From positions 62,001-126,000 of the forward strand of contig NZ_LMRZ01000006.1 of assembly GCF_001428305.1 (NCBI RefSeq): a stretch of 64,000 nucleotides of DNA, written 5' to 3'. This document shows positions 8,431 to 16,627 of this stretch, piece by piece (the first letter of the stretch is position 1; each line of letters opens with the position of its first letter). The position numbers and the translations under genes were made by a program. Source of the stretch: Janibacter sp. Soil728. GTDB taxonomy: Bacteria; Actinomycetota; Actinomycetes; Actinomycetales; Dermatophilaceae. The notes below the pieces were generated by a model. It searched no databases, had not been told where the DNA came from, and worked only from the letters and a program-made list of their open reading frames with translations.

Positions 8431-9918
8431 TCAGCCTTCCTTCGCCGCTTCGAGCGTCATCGTCAGCTCCTGGTCCTTGCCATCCCTACGCACCTTCAGG
8501 GTGACCTTATCCCCCACGGCCTTGGCCCTGATGCGCGTGATCAGCTGGTCGAGGTCGGTGATCCGCCGCCCGTCCATCTCCGTGATGAGATCGCCGGGCT
8601 CGATGCCCGCGTCGTCGGCCGGTCCGCCGGGGACGACAGCGTCACCGCCCGGCACGTCGGAGTCCTGGAGCACCTTGGCGCCCTCACCGCTCCAGCGCCG
8701 GTCCAGGCTCACGCCGATCATCGGGTGGACCGCCTTGCCGGTGGCGATGAGCTGGTCGACGGTGCGCACCACCACGTCGGAGGGGATGGCGAAGCCGACG
8801 CCGATCGATCCGGAGGCCTGACCCTGCCCGGGCACCTGCGCGATCGCGGAGTTGACGCCGATGACGTCGCCGTCGCTGTTGAGGAGCGGTCCGCCGGAGT
8901 TGCCGGGGTTGATCGCCGCGTCGGTCTGGATCGCGGAGATGAAGGACTCGTCGCCGGCCTCGCCCGCGGTGACCGGGCGCTCGAGCGCGGAGACGATTCC
9001 AGCGGTGACGGTGGACCCGAGCCCGAGGGGCGAACCCACGGCGACGACCTCGTCACCGACGACGACATCCCCGGAGGTGCCGATCGACAGCGGTTGCAGC
9101 GAATCGGGCTCCACCTTGAGCACGGCCAGGTCGTAGGAGGAGTCCTGGCCGACCACCTTGGCGGGCAGGCGGGTGCCGTCGGTCATCTCGATGCTCACCT
9201 TGCCGCTGGCGCCTGCGGCGTCGACGACGTGGTCATTGGTGACGATGTGGCCGCGGTCGTCATAGACCCACCCGGACCCGGTCCCTCCCCCACCGTTGCC
9301 GCGGACGCGCACCGTGACGACGCTCGGCACCGCATCGGCCGCGATGGCCGCGATCGACCCGTCCGGACGCTGTGTGGGGTTGCCGTCGCGCTGGACGATC
9401 GTCGGGCCGCCGCCGCTGTCGCCGAGCAGCGCACCACCGGCACCGCCGATGCCCCCGGCCAGCAGCGCGGCGGTCAGCGTCATCACGCCCGCGCCCACCC
9501 AGCCGGGTCCACGCCGCCGCCGAGGCGAAGGGGGGAGCTGCTGCGGGTGCGCCGTGCCCGCGGCCTGTGGGTAGGGAGCCTGCGGGTAGGGAGCCTGCGG
9601 GTAGGGAGCCTGTGGGTAGGCCCCGCTCATCACGGGGACGGCATTCGTCTGCTCATGGGGGCCGTCGCTGCTGGTCTGGCCGAAGGGCTGCCCGTAGGTC
9701 TGGGCCGGCTGGTCACCGACCGGTTGCTCGAAGGTCTCGTAGGGCAGGTAGGGGCTCTGCGGCACGGGTTGGGTGTGCTGGGCAGCGGCCTGCTCGGCAG
9801 CGTCGTGCTCGGCGCCGTGCGCGCTGCTCAGGTGACCATCGGCCGAGAAGGCCGGGCCTGCGGGCTCGGCGGGCGTGTCCGAGGGGCGGGGCTCTTCACC
9901 CGGGTGCGGAGAGCTCAT
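8431..9918 (-). CDS. htrA: HtrA/DegP-like membrane-anchored serine protease with PDZ domain
   Basis: Envelope quality-control protease of 495 residues. The order is a long Pro/Gln-rich cytoplasmic tail (1-~140) with PYPQA repeats, a membrane anchor (~147-170), a trypsin-like domain, and a C-terminal PDZ domain (~385-485). The catalytic triad is visible: His230 (TNDHVVD), Asp263 (SSYDLAVL) and Ser341 (NPGNSGGPL). The gene begins 34 bases after the sigE stop and ends 3 bases before tatB. In mycobacteria an anti-sigma gene (rseA) separates sigE and htrA. Here there is no room for one. Expression is probably driven with sigE under surface stress. Confidence 0.93.
   Translation of the reverse strand: MSSPHPGEEPRPSDTPAEPAGPAFSADGHLSSAHGAEHDAAEQAAAQHTQPVPQSPYLPYETFEQPVGDQPAQTYGQPFGQTSSDGPHEQTNAVPVMSGAYPQAPYPQAPYPQAPYPQAAGTAHPQQLPPSPRRRRGPGWVGAGVMTLTAALLAGGIGGAGGALLGDSGGGPTIVQRDGNPTQRPDGSIAAIAADAVPSVVTVRVRGNGGGGTGSGWVYDDRGHIVTNDHVVDAAGASGKVSIEMTDGTRLPAKVVGQDSSYDLAVLKVEPDSLQPLSIGTSGDVVVGDEVVAVGSPLGLGSTVTAGIVSALERPVTAGEAGDESFISAIQTDAAINPGNSGGPLLNSDGDVIGVNSAIAQVPGQGQASGSIGVGFAIPSDVVVRTVDQLIATGKAVHPMIGVSLDRRWSGEGAKVLQDSDVPGGDAVVPGGPADDAGIEPGDLITEMDGRRITDLDQLITRIRAKAVGDKVTLKVRRDGKDQELTMTLEAAKEG
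9571..9615 (-). repeat. 15-bp tandem repeats encoding PYPQA in HtrA tail
   Basis: Three near-identical 15-base units (third differs by one base) plus partial flanking copies, in frame with htrA. They encode repeats of Ala-Pro-Tyr-Pro-Gln in the cytoplasmic tail. Fifteen being a multiple of three, copy number can change without a frameshift. Confidence 0.85.
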
Positions 9919-9952
9919 GCTGCGATTCTGCCTTGTCGTGGGGGCCCCGGCG

Positions 9953-10588
9953 TCACAGGGTGCCGGTCACCGGGCGTGCCATCGGGAAGCCTGAACCACC
10001 ACGGCGGCGGCTCTCGGTGCGTGTGGACGGGGCTGGCTGGCGGTGGCTGAGGCTCTCGCGCAGGAGGGCCCGGCCACGGTGGATGCGCGAGCGGACGGTG
10101 CCGAGCTTGATGTCGAGGGTCTCGGCGACCTCCTCGTAGGTCAGTCCCTCGATGTCGCAGAGGACGACGGCAGCGCGGAACTGCGGCGGCAGCTCGTCCA
10201 GTGCGCGCTGGATGTCGGCATCGAGGTGATGCTCCAGGTAGACCTGCTCCGGGCTGGCCGTCCCGCTGTGCAGCAGCGCCGCGAACTCGTCGGTCAGGGC
10301 ATCGAAGCGCAACCTCTGCTTGCGGCGGGCGCGATCGAGGAAGAGGTTGGTCGTGATGCGGTGCAACCACCCCTCGAAGGTCCCGGGGGTGTAGCCGTCG
10401 AGCGAGCGGAAGACCCTGATGAAGACGTCGTGCGTGAGGTCCTCCGCATCGTGGACATTGCCGGTCAGCCGGTATGCCAGGCGGTAGACCCGGGCCCCGT
10501 GCTCCTCGACGACCTCGGTCCAGGTCGGCGGGACCCACTCGGGCCGGGTGTCGTCGGTGGTCGCGATATCGCTGCTCACGGTGTCCAT
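9953..10588 (-). CDS. sigE: ECF sigma factor, SigE family
   Basis: RNA polymerase sigma factor of the extracytoplasmic-function class, about 211 residues. Region 2 is at ~25-95 ([29 protein letters not shown], then [18 protein letters not shown]) and region 4 at ~130-185 ([41 protein letters not shown]). A basic tail follows. Start is the ATG at 10588. A GTG two codons earlier is possible. It is divergent from an O-methyltransferase gene exactly as Rv1220c/Rv1221 and is followed by htrA and tatB. No ZAS-type anti-sigma factor is encoded next to it, which is unusual for this group. Confidence 0.9.
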   Translation of the reverse strand: MDTVSSDIATTDDTRPEWVPPTWTEVVEEHGARVYRLAYRLTGNVHDAEDLTHDVFIRVFRSLDGYTPGTFEGWLHRITTNLFLDRARRKQRLRFDALTDEFAALLHSGTASPEQVYLEHHLDADIQRALDELPPQFRAAVVLCDIEGLTYEEVAETLDIKLGTVRSRIHRGRALLRESLSHRQPAPSTRTESRRRGGSGFPMARPVTGTL

Positions 10589-10647
10589 GGTCACCGCCCA
10601 ACCTGAAGGAAGTCTGGGGATGCGGACCCGGACTAGGGTGGACTCCC

Positions 10648-11280
10648 ATGACCGCCGCACAGCTCAACAGCCATGCCTACGCCGAGCAGTTCATCCCCGA
10701 GGACGAGGCCGCCGAGGCCGCCCGTCGCACCGGGACCGAGCTCGGAGCGGTGCCGATCGGCACCGGTGGCGGAGCCGCCCTTCGCCTCCTCGCGGCCGCG
10801 GTCGGGGCCCGCCACGTCATCGAGGTCGGGACCGGGGCCGGGACCTCGGGCCTGTGGTTGCTCGGGGGCATGCCCGAGGACGGTGTGCTGACCTCCATCG
10901 AGATCGAGCCGGAGCACGCGCTGCGCGCGAAGCGCTCCTTCGCTGCTGCAGGCATCGCCGTGCAGCGCACCCGCGTCATCACGGGCCGCGCCCTCGACGT
11001 CCTGCCGCGGATGAACGACGCCTCCTACGACCTCGTGCACATCGACGCCGACAAGGAGGGCTACCCCGACTACGTCGAGCACGCCATCCGGCTGCTGCGG
11101 CCCGGTGGCGTCCTGGCCATGGACAACATGCTCTGGCACGACCGGGTCGCCGACCCCGCCTCACGCGAGGCGACGACCGTCCTGCTGCGCGACCTCGGCA
11201 AGCAGCTGCGCGACGACGAGCGGCTCATCCCCAGCCTGCTGCCGGTGGGCGACGGGCTCTTCGCGGCCGTCAAGCGCTGA
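10648..11280 (+). CDS. SAM-dependent O-methyltransferase (Rv1220c-like)
   Basis: A 210-residue class I methyltransferase of the caffeoyl-CoA/catechol O-methyltransferase type. It shows the SAM-binding motif [16 protein letters not shown] (~50-65), the acidic loop SIEIEPEH, the metal-site motif [13 protein letters not shown] and [17 protein letters not shown]. The substrate is unknown. A TAGGGT -10 element at 10634-10639 eight bases before ATG supports this start and leaderless expression. It shares a ~60-base intergenic region with divergent sigE, conserved in mycobacteria. Confidence 0.9.
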   Translation: MTAAQLNSHAYAEQFIPEDEAAEAARRTGTELGAVPIGTGGGAALRLLAAAVGARHVIEVGTGAGTSGLWLLGGMPEDGVLTSIEIEPEHALRAKRSFAAAGIAVQRTRVITGRALDVLPRMNDASYDLVHIDADKEGYPDYVEHAIRLLRPGGVLAMDNMLWHDRVADPASREATTVLLRDLGKQLRDDERLIPSLLPVGDGLFAAVKR

Positions 11281-11283
11281 GCG

Positions 11284-11640
11284 TCAGCGGCTTCCGGGAC
11301 CGGGACCGCGCCGGAACTGCGCGGGCCCCTCGGCGATCGCGACGACCTCGAAGGGCGTGATCTCCGTCGGGGACGACCCGATGATCTGGCTGCCTGCGGA
11401 GTCGGCGGCCTTGCCGGTGAAGTCCTCGCAGAACTCGTCCCGGTCCTTGGCCGCGTCGAAGACATAGGTGCCCTCGAACCACTGCCCCTCGACCATCCGC
11501 CAGGTCTTGAAGGCCAGACCGTCGAGGAACATGAAGTTGGCCATCGAGGTCCCGACCACGTACTCGCGCAGCTGCGCGGCGACATCGGCAGGTGCGTCGG
11601 TCAGCGACCAACGGACGGCGAGTCCATATCCAGCGTTCAT
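11284..11640 (-). CDS. Putative YdhR-like dimeric alpha/beta-barrel protein
   Basis: A 118-residue protein with a ferredoxin-like pattern: a beta strand (YGLAVRWSL), a helix (APADVAAQLREYV), then GLAFKTWRMVEGQWFEGTYVFDAAKDRDEFCEDFTG, which resembles the core of YdhR-type monooxygenase-like proteins. No cofactor motif is visible and the activity is unknown. A GAGGGG ribosome-binding site precedes the ATG at 11640. It is convergent with the O-methyltransferase, with only 3 bases between stops. Confidence 0.55.
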   Translation of the reverse strand: MNAGYGLAVRWSLTDAPADVAAQLREYVVGTSMANFMFLDGLAFKTWRMVEGQWFEGTYVFDAAKDRDEFCEDFTGKAADSAGSQIIGSSPTEITPFEVVAIAEGPAQFRRGPGPGSR

Positions 11641-11750
11641 TCAGATCCCCTCGGGCCCGAGAGCCACGTCAGCAGTGTCCGAGCACCGTAACCAGTGGCT
11701 CCGATGCTGGGCATCCCCGTGTCATCATCCGAACGCTCCGAGCACGCGAG

Positions 11751-11779
11751 AGCCCCCGGACGCACGGCGTCCGGAGGCT
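11751..11779 (-). terminator. Hairpin terminator after the DUF3117 gene
   Basis: Inverted repeat with 12-base arms (11751-11762 and 11768-11779, one mismatch) lying 14 bases beyond the stop of the leftward DUF3117 gene. No T-tract. Confidence 0.65.
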
Positions 11780-11792
11780 CCTCGACGGGGGA

Positions 11793-11972
11793 CTACTTCT
11801 TCTGCAGGCCCTCGCAGCTGTCGATGGCCTCACCGAGGGCGAGGACCTCGTCCGGCTTCATCTCGACGACGAGCCGGCCACCGCCCTCGAGCGGCATGCG
11901 CAGCACGATGCCGCGACCTTCCTTGACGACCTCGAGCGGGCCGTCCCCCGTGCGTGGCTTCATTGCCGCCAT
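11793..11972 (-). CDS. DUF3117 small protein
   Basis: A 59-residue actinobacterial protein of the DUF3117 family (Rv1211 type), recognised from MAAMKPRTGDGPLEVVKEGR, EGGGRLVVEM and the acidic, helical C-terminus KPDEVLALGEAIDSC. No function is established. Ribosome-binding site GAAGGGA precedes the ATG at 11972. It sits alone between two hairpin-containing gaps, downstream of the glycosyltransferase gene. Confidence 0.9.
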   Translation of the reverse strand: MAAMKPRTGDGPLEVVKEGRGIVLRMPLEGGGRLVVEMKPDEVLALGEAIDSCEGLQKK

Positions 11973-12091
11973 GTGCGTTCCCTTCGATCCAAAACCGACC
12001 GGTGCCTCACCGACCGGCGGCGCATTCGCGCCAACGCTTGCGCTCATTATCCACCCCTGCCACGCCGTCGGCCTAATCAGGGGGCTGGGCG

Positions 12092-13414
12092 TCACGGCGG
12101 GGTGACATGCCACGGGACGTAGGGCAGCAGTCCGCAGGACCAGGCGACGACACCGAGCGCCAGGAGGAGCACCACCACTGCGGCGCGACGCCGCCAGTGC
12201 CGCACGACCCGACCTCCGGTCGAGGTGCGCATCGTGACCGACGCCAGGAGCGCCATGAGCGGGAAGTCGAGCAGCAGGAAGCGCCACATGCTGGTGATCG
12301 GGCGCACGACCGCGAAGAGGTAGAGCGGGTAGACCAGCGCCCACATCCGCACCTCGATCGGGATCCACGCACCGTGTCGACCGATGACGAGCGCCAGGTA
12401 GGTCCCCACGAGAGCGACCATGACGATGACCGAGAAGAGGCCGCGCTGCTCCCACGCCCAGTTGAACCACAAGACGAAGGGGCCCTCGTCGGGGCGCTGC
12501 CCCCACGCGGCCTGCACCTGGAAGAAGGCATCCGGCAGTCCCGACAGGTACCCCACGGCGACCGGCCAGGCGACCCCCGAGACGGCGGTGGCCAGGCACA
12601 TGACGACGATGCGCAGCCGGTCATGGGCGAAGGGAGCGGTGCCGCTGCCCCGCTCCTCCCGCCAGCGCAGCCACAGGTGTGCCAGCACCGCCAGTCCGAG
12701 CGGGGCGGCGGCAGCGCGGGTGAAACCGAGCAGGAGTACGAGGACCGCGACCGTGAGGTACCGGCCACGCATGAGCATCAGGAGCGAGCCCGCGATCAGG
12801 GCCGCCGCGAGCGCCTCCGTGTAGGGCAGGACCATCACCCCGGTGGCGGGGTAGAAGCACCACAGGGCGGCGGCCACGAAGGCGAGGCGTTCGCGGGCGG
12901 GCTGGCTGGCGGCGTGACCGGGGAAGCTCAGGACCTTCCACACCAGAAGGGTCGCGGCGGCGCCGAGTGCGAGGTTGAGCAGGACGGCCGAGGCGGTGAA
13001 GCCCAGACCGGTGAGCATGAGCAACCGGACCAGGGCGGGGAAGAGCGGGAAGAAGGCCCACGCGCTGTAGGTGATCTGTCCCGTCTCGGGGTCCGACGGA
13101 AGGGGGATGGGGTAGCCGTCGGTGACGATGCGCCGGTACCACTCGGTGTCCCACAGGCGGAACATGTCCGCCAGCCCCGGGTGGAGGTGACCGACCCCAG
13201 CGGGCGACTGGTAGTAGTGCGCTGCGATCCAGATCGCGAGCACCGCCACGACCCGGCTGACTGCGTAGATGACGAGCAGTGAGCGCACGGGACGCGCGAG
13301 CACGGCTCGGCCGAGCTCGGACCGGCCGGCAGAGGTGCGCCACCGCGCGGGACGGGGGTGCCCCCCTTCGCCGGCGGTGGTCGCGGTGTCAGAGGAGGTC
13401 GGTGCCGTCATCAC
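12092..13414 (-). CDS. Polytopic membrane glycosyltransferase (PIG-V/mannosyltransferase-like)
   Basis: A 440-residue integral membrane protein with about ten hydrophobic segments. It fits the GT-C fold mannosyltransferase group: an early extracytoplasmic acidic loop (LADMFRLWDTEWYRRIVTDGYP, with the DTEWY motif typical of PIG-V-like enzymes), then YSAWAFFPLFPALVRLL and CFYPATGVMVLPYTEA. It probably transfers a sugar from a polyprenyl-phosphate donor to an envelope lipid or glycan, but acceptor and donor are not determined. The start overlaps the DivIVA-like gene by 26 bases, indicating translational coupling. The start could be either of two adjacent ATGs. Confidence 0.78.
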   Translation of the reverse strand: MMTAPTSSDTATTAGEGGHPRPARWRTSAGRSELGRAVLARPVRSLLVIYAVSRVVAVLAIWIAAHYYQSPAGVGHLHPGLADMFRLWDTEWYRRIVTDGYPIPLPSDPETGQITYSAWAFFPLFPALVRLLMLTGLGFTASAVLLNLALGAAATLLVWKVLSFPGHAASQPARERLAFVAAALWCFYPATGVMVLPYTEALAAALIAGSLLMLMRGRYLTVAVLVLLLGFTRAAAAPLGLAVLAHLWLRWREERGSGTAPFAHDRLRIVVMCLATAVSGVAWPVAVGYLSGLPDAFFQVQAAWGQRPDEGPFVLWFNWAWEQRGLFSVIVMVALVGTYLALVIGRHGAWIPIEVRMWALVYPLYLFAVVRPITSMWRFLLLDFPLMALLASVTMRTSTGGRVVRHWRRRAAVVVLLLALGVVAWSCGLLPYVPWHVTPP

Positions 13415-13694
13415 GCCGCTCGACGGGGCGCTCTGCGCGCTCCTCCAGCTCGGCGACCCGCCGCTGGAGCTGGTCGAGGACCTCGTCGACCTGGTCCATG
13501 CGGTACCCGCGCAGTGCGGTGTCGAAGCGGATCTGGTCGACGTCTGCTGCCCGCCAGTCGGTGTCGGGCAGCCCGTGGTGGGGCGAGGTGCCGACGGCCG
13601 GGGCCATCGGGTCCGGGCTGAGGTGACCGGTGAGCACCGCGGCGAAGACCACGACGACGAGGACGGCGACGAGGGCGAAGAGGATCCAGACCAT
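13389..13694 (-). CDS. DivIVA-domain small membrane protein
   Basis: A 101-residue protein with one N-terminal membrane helix (ILFALVAVLVVVVFAAVL) and a C-terminal DivIVA-like motif: IRFDTALRGYRMDQVDEVLDQLQRRVAELEERAER, where the [FI]xxxxRGY-DxxxVDxxLD pattern is clear and runs into a coiled coil. DivIVA motifs bind curved or growing membrane, so a role in envelope growth with the overlapping glycosyltransferase is plausible but unproven. It starts 3 bases after the LOG-family gene. Confidence 0.85.
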   Translation of the reverse strand: MVWILFALVAVLVVVVFAAVLTGHLSPDPMAPAVGTSPHHGLPDTDWRAADVDQIRFDTALRGYRMDQVDEVLDQLQRRVAELEERAERPVERRDDGTDLL

Positions 13695-13697
13695 CGA

Positions 13698-14474
13698 CTA
13701 CTCCGGCTGCTTCGGGGTCTCGGGACGCACCCGCGCCGACTCCCTCTTGACGTACTCGACGGCGTCGACGAGGTCGTCGGTGACGTAGAGCCGGTCGAGG
13801 TCGTCTGGGCTGATCATGCCGCCCTCGAGCACGGAGTCGCGCAGCCAGTCGATGAGGCCGGCCCAGTACTGGGTGCCGATCAGGACGATCGGGAAGCTGG
13901 TCACCTTGCCGGTCTGGGCGAGGGTTACGGCCTCGAAGACCTCGTCGAGGGTGCCGAAGCCGCCGGGGAGGACGAGGAAGCCCTCGCTGTACTTGACGAA
14001 CATCGTCTTGCGGGCGAAGAAGTAGCGGAAGTTGATGCCGAGGTCGCAGTACGGGTTCAGGCCGGCCTCGAAGGGCAGCTCGATCCCGAGCCCGACGCTC
14101 GTGCTGCCGCCCTCGCGAGCGCCGCGGTTGGCGGCCTCCATCGCACCCGGGCCTCCCCCGGTGATGACGGCGTACCCGGCCTCGGCGACGAGTCGGCCGA
14201 GCTCGATCCCGTCCGCGTAGCGCGGGGAGTCGACGGGGGTGCGGGCGCTGCCGAAGATGCTCACGGCCGGTCCGAGCTCGGCGAGCGCGCCGAAGCCCTC
14301 GACGAACTCGGCCTGGATGCGCAGCACCCGCCAGGGGTCGGTGTGCAACCAGTCGGCGTGACCCTTGTCGTCGAGGAGACGCTGGTCGGTCGTCGACTTG
14401 GGCACCTGCCGACCACGCATGAGCACGGGGCCCTTGTGGTACCAGCGCTCTGAGTTCTTCCCCTGATCCGTCAC
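13698..14474 (-). CDS. LOG-family (TIGR00730) Rossmann protein
   Basis: A 258-residue protein with the LOG-family signature PGGFGTLDE (VLPGGFGTLDEVFE) and the partner motif GGGPGAMEAANRGA. Characterised relatives are cytokinin riboside 5'-monophosphate phosphoribohydrolases or pyrimidine/purine nucleotide 5'-monophosphate nucleosidases. The bacterial substrate here is not known. GTG at 14472-14474 is chosen because a TAGGGT element (14482-14487) lies seven bases upstream, giving a leaderless message whose promoter overlaps the end of dapE. Orthologous to Rv1205 by position near the dap genes. Confidence 0.88.
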   Translation of the reverse strand: MTDQGKNSERWYHKGPVLMRGRQVPKSTTDQRLLDDKGHADWLHTDPWRVLRIQAEFVEGFGALAELGPAVSIFGSARTPVDSPRYADGIELGRLVAEAGYAVITGGGPGAMEAANRGAREGGSTSVGLGIELPFEAGLNPYCDLGINFRYFFARKTMFVKYSEGFLVLPGGFGTLDEVFEAVTLAQTGKVTSFPIVLIGTQYWAGLIDWLRDSVLEGGMISPDDLDRLYVTDDLVDAVEYVKRESARVRPETPKQPE

Positions 14475-14484
14475 GGTCGCGACC

Positions 14485-15561
14485 CTACGCGAGCCAGCGC
14501 AGCACGGCCTGCTCCGCGGTGACGATCTGCTCGACCGGGCAGCGCTCCTCGTCGTGGTGTGCGAGGTTGGGGTCGCCGGGACCGAAGTTGACCGCCGGGA
14601 TGCCCAACGTGGAGAAGCGCGCGACGTCCGTCCACCCCTCCTTGGGCCCGACGGGGACGTCGAGGGCGGCGACGAAGGCCTGCGCCGCCGGCAGGTCGAG
14701 TCCGGGTCGGGCGCCCTCGGCCATGTCGCGCACGTGCAGCTCGCGGCCGGGCAGGACGGTCTGCACGTAGGCCAGCGCAGCCTCCGCGTCCTTGTCCGGG
14801 GCGAAGCGGTAGTTGATGAGCACGGTGCAGCTGTCGGGGATGACATTGCCCGCGATGCCGCCGGTGATCCCGACGGCCTGGAGCGCCTCGTGGTAGTCCA
14901 GCCCGTCGACGTGGACGGTGAGCTCCTCGTGCGCGGCGAGCGCGGCGAGGACCTCGTGGGCGTCGTGGATGGCGTTGTGGCCGTTCCACGGGCGGGCCGA
15001 GTGCGCGGCGATGCCCTTGAGGCGCACCTCGACCCGCATCGTGCCCTTGCAGCCGCCCTCGACCTCGGCGTTGGTGGGTTCGAGGAGGACGGCGAAGTCC
15101 CCGGCCAGCAGCTCGGGGTCGGACTCGGCGAGCAGCTGCAGCCCGTTGTGGACCGCGTCGACCTCCTCGGCCTCGTAGAAGAGGAAGGTGATGTCCCGGC
15201 TCGGCTCCTCGATGAGGGCGGCCTTCAGCTGGACGGCAACGCCTCCCTTCATGTCGACCGTGCCGCGGCCCCACAGGACGTCGACGCCGCCGACCTGCTC
15301 GCGGCGGACGGGCAGGTTGGCCGGCTCGCTCGTGAGCGGCACGGTGTCGATGTGCCCGGCGAGCACGACGCGCTCCTCGCGCCCGAGGTGGGTACGGGCG
15401 ATGACGGTGTTGCCCCGGCGGATCACCTCGAGATGGCGAAGGGGGGTCAGCACCGCCTCGACAGCGTCCGCGATCGCCGCCTCGTCATGGCTGACCGACT
15501 CGATGTCGCACAGCTGCTGGGTGAGGGTCACGACGTCGGCGGTGAGGTCCAGGCTCGGCAT
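14485..15561 (-). CDS. dapE: Succinyl-diaminopimelate desuccinylase
   Basis: Zinc-dependent M20-family hydrolase removing succinate from N-succinyl-LL-diaminopimelate in lysine/meso-DAP synthesis. The 358-residue product has the zinc ligands and catalytic acid in order: VVLAGHIDTVP (His, Asp), GRGTVDMKGG (Asp), FYEAEEVD (Glu pair), LLEPTN (Glu), and a late histidine in LAHHDEE. Start is ATG at 15561, where a TAGGCT element (15569-15574) lies seven bases upstream. An in-frame start at 15603 would add unrelated residues. It is divergent from dapD across a repeat-rich gap. Confidence 0.95.
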   Translation of the reverse strand: MPSLDLTADVVTLTQQLCDIESVSHDEAAIADAVEAVLTPLRHLEVIRRGNTVIARTHLGREERVVLAGHIDTVPLTSEPANLPVRREQVGGVDVLWGRGTVDMKGGVAVQLKAALIEEPSRDITFLFYEAEEVDAVHNGLQLLAESDPELLAGDFAVLLEPTNAEVEGGCKGTMRVEVRLKGIAAHSARPWNGHNAIHDAHEVLAALAAHEELTVHVDGLDYHEALQAVGITGGIAGNVIPDSCTVLINYRFAPDKDAEAALAYVQTVLPGRELHVRDMAEGARPGLDLPAAQAFVAALDVPVGPKEGWTDVARFSTLGIPAVNFGPGDPNLAHHDEERCPVEQIVTAEQAVLRWLA

Positions 15562-15701
15562 GCCCGCCAGCCTATGGCGTCCGGCCCGACCCGCTGTCGG
15601 CACCCGGCGTCGGCATCCGAGATCCCGTCCCTGCCGCTCCAGCCGTGACTCACGCGGTGAATCGCCATGCGGTCTCGGCGCCCGGGAGCCTCGTCTCGGG
15701 C

Positions 15702-15757
15702 CCTCCGGCCGTGACTCACGCCGTGCATCGATGCATGGGATGAGTCACGGCCGGAGG
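15702..15757. repeat. Perfect 17-bp inverted repeat in the dapE upstream region
   Basis: Arms 15702-15718 and 15741-15757 are exact inverted copies around a 22-base centre that holds a GCATCGATGC palindrome. Part of the left arm (CCGTGACTCACGC, 15709-15721) also occurs as a direct repeat at 15643-15655. The region 15562-15925 holds this, a 19-bp tandem duplication and the dapE -10 element, with no convincing gene of its own. Confidence 0.8.
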
Positions 15758-15800
15758 TGCTGGAGACCCCTTGCAGCGTCCCTCGGGAAGCCCGCGCCGG

Positions 15801-15838
15801 GCCATTGACCAGACTCAGCGCCATTGACCAGACTCAGC
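15801..15838. repeat. Exact 19-bp tandem duplication
   Basis: GCCATTGACCAGACTCAGC occurs twice back-to-back (15801-15819 and 15820-15838), about 90 bases before the HTH open frame. Two adjacent perfect copies suggest recent slippage or a tandem operator. Confidence 0.85.
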
Positions 15839-15925
15839 GTTGCGCACCCCTCGCCGAAGCGTGCGGTCCTTCCACAGGGCGTGAGGACCTCCGGCCGTGC
15901 GGCGCCCGGGCACCGAGGATGGGGC

Positions 15926-16627
15926 ATGGCCCCCGATCCGGACCCCGACCCCGCCGCCGAACCAGGCCGCGTCGCTGAACCAGACCGCGTCGCTGAACCT
16001 GACGCGGTCCTGTGCCCGATGCCCTGCGACCGGTGCGACGAGATGGGCCCCGGCGGTTGCGAGGACTGCCTCGACTGCCTCCTCTGGCCGGAGGTCCCCC
16101 CGGCCAGCTCGCCCCGCGAGATCGCGCCGCCCACGGGAGCGATGGCCCCCACGATGACCGAGGACCTGCGTCGCCTCCGGACTGCCCTCGACATCGGCGC
16201 ACGCATCGGGTTGGTGAGCCGCCGCTACCGCCGCGAGCACGACCTGAGCCAGCGGATGCTCGCCGACGAGCTCGGCTGGACCCAGCCGAGCGTCAACCGG
16301 GCAGAGCGCGATGCGGCGCCGTTGAGCCTGCGTCGGGCCGGAGCCTTCCTGAGGCACCTGGGCTACCGGCTGGCCGTCGTGCCCGTCCACTGCGACGCGG
16401 CGGTCGCCCTGGGGGAGGATCCGGACGAGGCCTGGGGCGCGCCCGACCTGATCGCCCGGGACGCCCTCGGCCGGCGTCCGCCGCCCCACGCCGAGGTCTC
16501 GTGGAACCCGGCCATCGACCGGAGGCTGATGGCGGGCGCCCGCGGTCACGAGAATCCATGGACCTGGCGTGTCCACAGGCAGCAAGCAGTTGTCAGGTGC
16601 GCGGCGGGGTTTCGTAGGATCGGGTCC
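15926..16627 (+). CDS. Cys-rich HTH (Xre-like) protein, open in frame into dapD
   Basis: About 234 residues before the dapD start. There is a repeat-containing acidic N-terminus (VAEPD units), a six-cysteine cluster ([19 protein letters not shown] then LDC) that could bind a metal, then a helix-turn-helix (~residues 95-145: [32 protein letters not shown]) and a short C-terminal domain. The HTH is typical of Xre-like DNA-binding proteins. Notably there is no stop codon before the dapD ATG at 16628: the frame is open from 15824 through 17560. The dapD promoter lies inside the last codons. Either the regulator is made as a fusion with DapD, or its own stop has been lost, or a sequencing error is present. 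The true start could also be 16142 or 16154. Confidence 0.6.
16590..16620 (+). promoter_or_regulatory. Leaderless dapD promoter
   Basis: TTGTCA (16590-16595), 19-base spacer, TAGGAT (16615-16620), then seven bases to the dapD ATG. This is the spacing seen at many other starts in the window and implies transcription beginning at or next to the start codon. Confidence 0.65.
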
